Source of the DNA: CBDATA01 sp965202845
Lineage (GTDB): Bacteria > Acidobacteriota > Vicinamibacteria > Marinacidobacterales > Marinacidobacteraceae
Length of the DNA: 64,000 nt
Direction: 5' to 3'
Assembly: GCA_965202845.1 (NCBI GenBank)
Contig: OZ241856.1
Coordinates: 1,178,001-1,242,000, forward strand
Shown: piece by piece, positions 58,343 to 64,000 of the stretch
Layout of the letters: each line of letters begins with the position of its first letter
Position numbering within the stretch: the stretch's first letter is position 1
Translations under genes and position numbers: made by a program
The notes under the pieces: model-generated
Database searches by the model: none
What the model was told of the DNA's origin: nothing
The model's input: the letters and a program-made list of their open reading frames with translations, nothing else

Positions 58343-59660
58343 GGAAGCCGGCGATGTTGGCGCCCACCACGTAGTTGCCCGGCGAGCCGAAGCGCTCGGC
58401 GGCCGAGAGGCACGCAAGGTGGATCTCCACCATGATGTCGCGGAGCCGGTGGTCCACCACTTCCCGGGTCCACTGGATGACGGTGGCGTTTTGCGCCATC
58501 TCCAGCCCGGAGACCGCCACCCCTCCGGCGTTCGCCGCCTTGCCGGGGCCGTAGAGGATGCCGGCCTCGGTGAACTGCTTCACCGCGTCCGGGACCGAAG
58601 GCATGTTGGCGCCCTCGGAGATCACGAAGCAGCCGTTCTTGAGCAGGTTCGCGGCGTCGCCGCCGGAGACCTCGTTCTCGGTCGCGCTCGGGAAGGCGGA
58701 GTCGGCGGGAATCGCCCACATCGGGTTGTCGGGCTGGGTGGGGTCGGCGGGCTGGAAGGTCGCCCGGGGGAACTGCGCCACGTACTCGTGGATGCGCCCG
58801 CGCCGGACGTTCTTGAGATCCATGACCCACTGGAGCTTCTCCTTGTCGATTCCGTCGGGGTCGTGGATGAACCCGCCCGAATCGGAGAGAGTGAGGGGCT
58901 TCGCGCCCAGATCGAGGAGTTTCTCGATGGTGAACTGCGCCACGTTGCCGCTGCCGGAGACCAGCGCGGTCTTCCCCTCCAAATCGTCGTTCCGGGTGGA
59001 GAGCATCTCGGCGGCGAAGTACACCGCCCCGTAGCCGGTGGCCTCCGGGCGGATCCGGGAGCCGCCCCAGTTCATCCCCTTGCCGGTGAGCACGCCGGTG
59101 AACTTGTTGGCGATCCGCTTGTACTGCCCGAACAGGAAGCCGATCTCCCGCCCGCCCACGCCGATGTCCCCGGCCGGCACGTCGGTGTCGGCGCCGATGT
59201 GCCGGTACAGCTCGGTCATGAACGACTGGCAGAAGCGCATCACCTCGGCGTCGCTCTTTCCCTTGGGATCGAAGTCCGAGCCGCCCTTGCCGCCGCCCAG
59301 CGGCAGGGTGGTGAGCGCGTTCTTGAACACCTGCTCAAAGGCGAGGAACTTCAGGATGCCGGCGTACACCGAGGGGTGGAGGCGCAGGCCGCCCTTGTAC
59401 GGCCCGAGCGCGCTGTTCATCTCGACCCGGAAGCCCCGGTTGACCTCGACCTTCCCCCGATCGTTCAGCCAGGGAACCCGGAAGCTGATCGTCCGCTCCG
59501 GCTCCACCAGCCGTTCGAGGATGCGCGCCGAGCGGTACTCGGGGTGGCGTTCGATGACCTCCTCGACCGACGTGAGCACCTCGTGGACGGCCTGGTGGAA
59601 CTCCGGTTCCGCCGGATTCCGCGCGACGACGGCGTTCATGACGGATTCGATGGTTTTCAT
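58302..59660 (-). CDS. gdhA: NADP-specific glutamate dehydrogenase
   Basis: A 452-residue enzyme that makes glutamate from 2-oxoglutarate and ammonia. The catalytic lysine lies in PLGGGKGGSDFDPKGKSD; the second conserved lysine and the substrate-binding segment RPEATGYGAVYFAAEML are present; the dinucleotide motif is GSGNVAQF. The length and the N-terminus (ERHPEYRSARILERLVEPERTI) indicate the NADP hexameric type. It diverges from the receiver/PPDK fusion gene. Confidence 0.95.
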   Translation of the reverse strand: MKTIESVMNAVVARNPAEPEFHQAVHEVLTSVEEVIERHPEYRSARILERLVEPERTISFRVPWLNDRGKVEVNRGFRVEMNSALGPYKGGLRLHPSVYAGILKFLAFEQVFKNALTTLPLGGGKGGSDFDPKGKSDAEVMRFCQSFMTELYRHIGADTDVPAGDIGVGGREIGFLFGQYKRIANKFTGVLTGKGMNWGGSRIRPEATGYGAVYFAAEMLSTRNDDLEGKTALVSGSGNVAQFTIEKLLDLGAKPLTLSDSGGFIHDPDGIDKEKLQWVMDLKNVRRGRIHEYVAQFPRATFQPADPTQPDNPMWAIPADSAFPSATENEVSGGDAANLLKNGCFVISEGANMPSVPDAVKQFTEAGILYGPGKAANAGGVAVSGLEMAQNATVIQWTREVVDHRLRDIMVEIHLACLSAAERFGSPGNYVVGANIAGFLKVADAMMDQGVV

Positions 59661-59735
59661 GCGTGGGGCCTCCCGGCGGTTTGCGGCGCGGATTGTAGGC
59701 GGGAACTCCCGGAAAACGATGCGCCGCCGCCGGGA

Positions 59736-62693
59736 ATGGCACACTCCGGGCGCATGCCCCTCCCCGGCGCGTTGTCCCCGGCCTTCGCCGATCTGCTCGG
59801 TTTCCGCATCCAGGAAGCGCTCCTCGTCCTGAACCAGTACGACGCATTCATCCTGGCCGAGGACAGCCAGCTGAGCGAGCGGGGGTCCGCCGATTTCCTG
59901 CCCCTCCACCTCCGGCTGCCGCCCAGCGTCACCCAGGTGACCAGCGGCGCCGAAGCCCTGAAGCGGCTCGCCGACCACCCGAACCGCTACGAGCTGGTGA
60001 TCGCGTCACCCCACTTGGGGGACATGGACATCGGCGCGTTCGCAAGCCGGCTTCGCCGGCAGGGGCGCGCCACTCCCATCACGCCCTTCGGCTACGACAC
60101 CCGGACGGTGCGCGAAGCGATCCGCCGGCATCCGGCGGCCGACTTCGAGACGCCGTTCGTCTGGCAGGGGGACGTGAACATCCTCCTCGCCATCGTCAAG
60201 CAGGTGGAGGACCGGCGGAACGCCCCTCACGACACCGGGGTGAGCGGGGTGCCGGCGATCCTGCTGGTCGAGGACAGCATCCGCTACTACTCGTCGTTCC
60301 TCCCGCAGGTCTACCAGGCGGTCTTCGAGCAGGTGGCGAGCCTGGTCCGGGAGGGCGTCAGCCTCACCGAGAAGACCCACCGCATCCGGTCCCGCCCCAA
60401 GATCCTGCTCTCGGACAACTACGAATCGGCGTGGGAGTCCTTCACCGCGTACCCCGACGAAGTGCTCGGCATCATTTCGGACATCGAGTTCCCGAGGGAG
60501 GGAGCGCCCGATCCCAGGGCCGGCGAGCGGTTCGCCCGCGCGGTGAAGGCGGCGCGCCCCGACATCCCGGTCATCCTCCACTCGCAGCAACCCGAAAACG
60601 AGGACATCGCCCGCGGCGTCGGCGCCGACTTCCTGCTGAAGGGGTCCACCAATCTGCTCCGACAGGTCCGGAGTCTGATCCGCCAGCGATTCCACCTGGG
60701 CGATTTCGTCTTCCGCCTCCCCGACGGCAGCGAGGTGGGTCGCGCCACCGATCTGGACTCCTTCGAGCAGCAGATCGCCCGGGTTCCCAGGGAATCGGTG
60801 CTCCACCACGCGCGGAGCAACGAAATCTCGCACTGGCTGATGGCCAGGGGCGAACTGGATCTGGCGCGACGGCTGCGGGCGGTGCGGATCGCCGACTACC
60901 GCGCCGACGAGGACATCGGGGAGGACGTGGCGCGGCGGCTGCGACGGCGGCGGCGGGAGCGCAGCCTCCGGGTGGTCGCCGATTTCCCCGCCGAGCGCTT
61001 CGAACCCACCGAGGCGTTCTACCGGATCGGGAGCGGTTCGGTCGGGGGCAAGGGGCGCGGCCTCGCCTTCACGAATTCGCTGCTGGAACGGTCGGGGATC
61101 GCCGAGCGCCATCCGGACATCCGGATCGCGGTTCCCCAGGCGGTGGTCCTCGCCACCGGCGTCTTCGAGCAATTCGTCGAGGAGAACGATCTGCTGGACC
61201 TTGCGCTGGAATCCGGGGACGAGGCGGAGCTGCTCCGGCGCTTCGAGGCGGGGCGGTTCCCGGAGGACGCCGCCAGCGATCTGGCCCGGTACGCGGAAGC
61301 GGTCCGCTACCCGATCGCGGTGCGCTCCTCGAGCCTGCTCGAGGACTCCCCCTTCCAGCCCTTCAGCGGCGTCTACGAGACCTACCTGCTGGCGAACGAG
61401 GGGGAGACCGCGTCCGAGCGCCGCGACCGGCTGCTCCGCGCGGTCAAGCGGGTGTACGCCTCGCTGTTCGCGCCGCGCGTGAAGCGCTTCCTCGCCCGCA
61501 CCCCCTACCGGCTCGAGGAGGAGCGGATGGCGGTCATCCTGCAGCGGGTGGTCGGCCTCCCCCACCGGGACCGCTTCTATCCGGACATCGCCGGAACCGC
61601 CCGTTCGCGAAACGCCTACCCGGTGGCGCCGCTCCGGGCCGGCGACGGAGTGGCGACGGTGGCGCTGGGGCTCGGCGCCCACGTCACCGACGGCGGGGCG
61701 GCGGTGTCCTTCGCGCCCGGAAACCCCCTGACGCCCTTCGGATTCCGGGATACGAGGAATCCGGCGGCGAACACCCAGACCGATTTCCTGGCGCTGGACC
61801 TGACCGGCGCCGGAACCGGATTCCCGCTGGTCCGGGAGCCGCTGGCCCGCGCCGAGGCGGACGGGGTGCTGGGACGGCTGGCCTCCACCTGGTCCCCGGA
61901 GGACGACGCGCTCCGGGAGGGCATCGCGCGACCGGGCGCGCGCGTCATCACCCTGGCGCCGCTGCTGGGCGATCCGGAGTCCTTCCCGCTGGCCGCCATC
62001 CTTTCCGAGCTTCTGGACCTGGGGGTGGAAGCCTGCCGCTCCCCGGTGGAGCTGGAATTCGCGGCGAACCTGTCCGTGCCGGAATTCGGTTTCGTGCAGC
62101 TGCGCCGCCTGGAGACCACCGAAACCGGATCGGCGACCGACCAGGCGCCGTCGCCCCCGGAGGCGGCCCTCCTCTGTCGCAGCTCCCGGGTGCTGGGCCG
62201 CGGGCGGATTGAGGGCGTCTCCCGCATCGTGGCGGTGGACCGGGAGTCCTTCGTTCGCAGCCGGAGCCGGGAGACGGCGGCGGAGATCGGCAGGCTGAAC
62301 GCCCGGCTGAACCGAGCGGGCCACGGGTATCTGCTCATCGGAGTGGGCCGCTGGGGGTCCAGCGACCCGCACCTGGGGATCCCGGTGTCGTGGGATCAGG
62401 TCAGCGGCGCCCGGGTCATCGTGGAGACCGGCTTCCGCGACCTGGTGGTGGATCCGTCGCAGGGCGCCCACTTCTTCGACAACCTGGTGTCCCACGGAGT
62501 CGGGTACTTCACGGTGAACCCGGACCGCGGCGACGGCCAGCTGGACTGGGGTTGGATCGGGGCGCAGCCGGCCGAGGAGCGGCCGGGCGCGGTTCGTCTG
62601 ATCCGGCTAGCCGCTCCGCTGGAAATCCGCCTTCCGGGCGGGGAAGGCGACGGCTTCATCCTGAAACCCGGCGATCACCAGAACACCGCATAG
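59736..62693 (+). CDS. Receiver-like / pyruvate-phosphate-dikinase N-terminal domain fusion
   Basis: A 985-residue multidomain protein. A first receiver-like segment lies near residues 1-150; a second (about 170-310) carries the acidic pocket VEDS, the Asp in SDIEFP and the Lys in FLLKGS, the classic phospho-receiver set. The rest (about 400-900) is a PPDK_N/PEP-synthase ATP-binding region, with GSVGGKGRGLA and the VRSSSLLEDSPFQPFSGVYET motif. No mobile phosphohistidine domain (TSHAA type) or PEP/pyruvate TIM barrel is seen, so PEP synthesis is unlikely from this protein alone. ATG 59754 is an in-frame alternative start. It would couple two-component signalling to nucleotide-dependent phosphotransfer. 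Its 3' end overlaps the SSS gene by 19 bases. Confidence 0.8.
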   Translation: MAHSGRMPLPGALSPAFADLLGFRIQEALLVLNQYDAFILAEDSQLSERGSADFLPLHLRLPPSVTQVTSGAEALKRLADHPNRYELVIASPHLGDMDIGAFASRLRRQGRATPITPFGYDTRTVREAIRRHPAADFETPFVWQGDVNILLAIVKQVEDRRNAPHDTGVSGVPAILLVEDSIRYYSSFLPQVYQAVFEQVASLVREGVSLTEKTHRIRSRPKILLSDNYESAWESFTAYPDEVLGIISDIEFPREGAPDPRAGERFARAVKAARPDIPVILHSQQPENEDIARGVGADFLLKGSTNLLRQVRSLIRQRFHLGDFVFRLPDGSEVGRATDLDSFEQQIARVPRESVLHHARSNEISHWLMARGELDLARRLRAVRIADYRADEDIGEDVARRLRRRRRERSLRVVADFPAERFEPTEAFYRIGSGSVGGKGRGLAFTNSLLERSGIAERHPDIRIAVPQAVVLATGVFEQFVEENDLLDLALESGDEAELLRRFEAGRFPEDAASDLARYAEAVRYPIAVRSSSLLEDSPFQPFSGVYETYLLANEGETASERRDRLLRAVKRVYASLFAPRVKRFLARTPYRLEEERMAVILQRVVGLPHRDRFYPDIAGTARSRNAYPVAPLRAGDGVATVALGLGAHVTDGGAAVSFAPGNPLTPFGFRDTRNPAANTQTDFLALDLTGAGTGFPLVREPLARAEADGVLGRLASTWSPEDDALREGIARPGARVITLAPLLGDPESFPLAAILSELLDLGVEACRSPVELEFAANLSVPEFGFVQLRRLETTETGSATDQAPSPPEAALLCRSSRVLGRGRIEGVSRIVAVDRESFVRSRSRETAAEIGRLNARLNRAGHGYLLIGVGRWGSSDPHLGIPVSWDQVSGARVIVETGFRDLVVDPSQGAHFFDNLVSHGVGYFTVNPDRGDGQLDWGWIGAQPAEERPGAVRLIRLAAPLEIRLPGGEGDGFILKPGDHQNTA

Positions 62694-64000
62694 ATCGCCG
62701 CGATCGTCAGCAACACCGCCCCGCCCTTCCAGTGAACGCCGGGCAGCGGCGTCAGATCCACCCCCGCCGGCGGTTCGGGAGCGGGGCGCGCCGCCGTCTC
62801 CGGCCAGCGCCAGGCGGCGAACGCCAACCCGGCGACCAGCGCAAGGAAGCTAATCCCCATGTGGTGGAGAAATGCGGTCTCCGGCCACCCGAACCGGAGC
62901 GCCCCGTAGAGGGGGATGCCCAACACCAGCGCCCAGCGGGCCGCCGACGCCGGAACCCGGGTAGTGAGAACCCCGGCGAAGAAGACCGCGACGATCCCCG
63001 GAGTGACGAATCCCCAGACCGTCTGGATGTAGCGGAAGACGCCGGGAAAGCCCCCGATCAGCGGCGCCCAGAGGCAGGAGGCCGCCACGAAGGCGACCGA
63101 AGCCCGGCGCGCGATCCGCACCGTGTTCGCCGTTCCCCCCGGAAAGAGGCGCGGATGCAAGTCCAGCGCGTACATGGTGGACGCCGAGTTCAGCATCGAG
63201 TTGAAGGAGCTCATGATCGCGCCCGCCAGCGCCGCCAGCAGGACGCCCCGAAGCGCCGGGGGCAGCAGCTCGCGCACCAGCACCGGATACGCCTGATCCG
63301 GATGGGAAATCTGGTCGCCGTAGAGCTGGACGGCGAGGATGCCGGGCAGGCAGATCAGGAAGGGAACCAGAATCTTGAGCCAGGCGCCGAAGAGAACGCC
63401 CCGCTGTCCTTCGGCGAGGCTGCGGGCCGCCAGGGCGCGCTGCACCACGAACTGGTTGACCCCCCAATAGAAGAACTGGGCGATCCAGAGGCCGCCGACG
63501 AACACCGCGGTCCAGGGGACTTCCGGATGGTCGGCGGGGAGCGCGGTGTGGAGCCGGTCCCGGTTCGCCTCCAGGAACCGGGCGGCGCCTTCCAGAACCC
63601 CCTGCCCTCCGCCGACCGCGTCGAACCCGATGCCGAGCATCATCGCGCCCCCCAGCAGAATCGCCACCCCCTGGATGAAGTCGGACCAGACCACCGCTCG
63701 CAGCCCGCCGTAGATGGTGTAGGCGCTGGCGAAGAGGCCGATGCCCCAGACCCCGATCAGGGTGGCGGCGAGCGCTCCCCCCTCCGGGGAGAGTCCCAGG
63801 AACGAGGACGCCGCTTCCGGGAGCAGGAAGATCGCGTTCAGCGCCACCGCCCCGGCGTAGAGCACGGTGGCCATCGCCACGAAGACGGTGGCGGCGGTCA
63901 AAAGCGCGGCGAGGATGGTTCGGGTTCCCCGGTCGTAGCGCCGCTCGAGGAACTCCGGCATGGTGGTGATGCCGCTTCGCAGGTAGCGGGGCAGCAGGAA
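62675..64000 (-). CDS. Sodium:solute symporter (SSS family, partial)
   Basis: The C-terminal 441 residues or so of an SSS transporter whose 5' end lies beyond the right edge. The visible start FLLPRYLRSGITTMPEFLERRYD is the common SGLT-type region at the end of helix 3. YWGVNQFVVQRALAARSLAEGQRG and the sodium-site segment GAIMSSFNSMLNSASTMYALDL follow. It most resembles sugar-type symporters of the SSS family. The codon frame is open to 64000. Confidence 0.9.
   Translation of the reverse strand, partial: FLLPRYLRSGITTMPEFLERRYDRGTRTILAALLTAATVFVAMATVLYAGAVALNAIFLLPEAASSFLGLSPEGGALAATLIGVWGIGLFASAYTIYGGLRAVVWSDFIQGVAILLGGAMMLGIGFDAVGGGQGVLEGAARFLEANRDRLHTALPADHPEVPWTAVFVGGLWIAQFFYWGVNQFVVQRALAARSLAEGQRGVLFGAWLKILVPFLICLPGILAVQLYGDQISHPDQAYPVLVRELLPPALRGVLLAALAGAIMSSFNSMLNSASTMYALDLHPRLFPGGTANTVRIARRASVAFVAASCLWAPLIGGFPGVFRYIQTVWGFVTPGIVAVFFAGVLTTRVPASAARWALVLGIPLYGALRFGWPETAFLHHMGISFLALVAGLAFAAWRWPETAARPAPEPPAGVDLTPLPGVHWKGGAVLLTIAAIYAVFW

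Overview
The window is about 64 kb of dense, very GC-rich bacterial chromosome. For example, a hand count of 17401-17460 gives 45 of 60 G+C. It looks like a Gram-negative aerobic heterotroph: a TonB-dependent receptor, an RND-type adaptor, a subtilase with a lipoprotein-like leader and a possible barrel, bactofilins, a eukaryotic-like Ser/Thr kinase, a B12-dependent ribonucleotide reductase and several Na+/solute symporters. This profile fits an uncultivated Acidobacteriota, Gemmatimonadota or Myxococcota-like lineage, but nothing here fixes the phylum. Genes are packed with 4-base ATGA, GTGA or TTGA overlaps and Shine-Dalgarno sequences are often weak, so many starts probably depend on translational coupling.

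Layout. 1-7.3 kb: partial pgsA (minus), a sugar nucleotidyltransferase and phosphomannomutase whose stop codon lies inside a tRNA-Gly gene, bactofilin, alanine dehydrogenase, a LipM/LplA-like enzyme, grpE and dnaJ. 7.3-12.2 kb: rsmE, a protein kinase, recX and alaS. 12.2-18.2 kb: an ALDH7-type dehydrogenase (minus), a sulfatase-fold TPR protein and an M3 peptidase. 18.2-22.2 kb: a low-GC DUF262/DUF1524 (GmrSD-like) defence gene split by a 1468-bp ISL3-family element with a perfect 8-bp target duplication. 22.2-26.5 kb: a DUF2335 membrane protein, the subtilase and a DUF4143 ATPase. 26.5-37.6 kb: a ten-gene minus-strand run of aminotransferase, 2-hydroxyacid dehydrogenase, SSS symporter, acetyltransferase, YwaF-like membrane protein, adaptor/ABC efflux set and BCCT transporter.

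37.6-41.3 kb: a small secreted protein, then nrdJ, preceded by two NrdR-type palindromes 32 bp apart. 41.4-43.5 kb: a decayed defence patch with a HEPN-type nucleotidyltransferase partner, an HsdS fragment, an OLD/RecF-like AAA ATPase and the stump of its partner. 43.4-51.7 kb (minus): PDZ-hydrolase, HEAT protein, a 46-residue protein, ParA ATPase, SSS symporter, AmpG-like MFS and TonB receptor. 51.8-55.8 kb (plus): an ECF sigma operon with an anti-sigma/bactofilin-like fusion, an orphan DNA methyltransferase and a TerB-like protein. 55.8-64 kb: leuB, a DUF502 protein, a SprT-like protein, gdhA, a receiver/pyruvate-phosphate-dikinase-N fusion and a partial SSS symporter.

The most unusual material is the IS-split defence gene with its footprint, the eroded defence patch, the ECF operon that couples a membrane polymer-like sensor to a DNA methylase, the ParA-HEAT operon, the tRNA/CDS overlap and the tandem NrdR operator. 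All functional calls come from reading motifs by eye; no database search was run.
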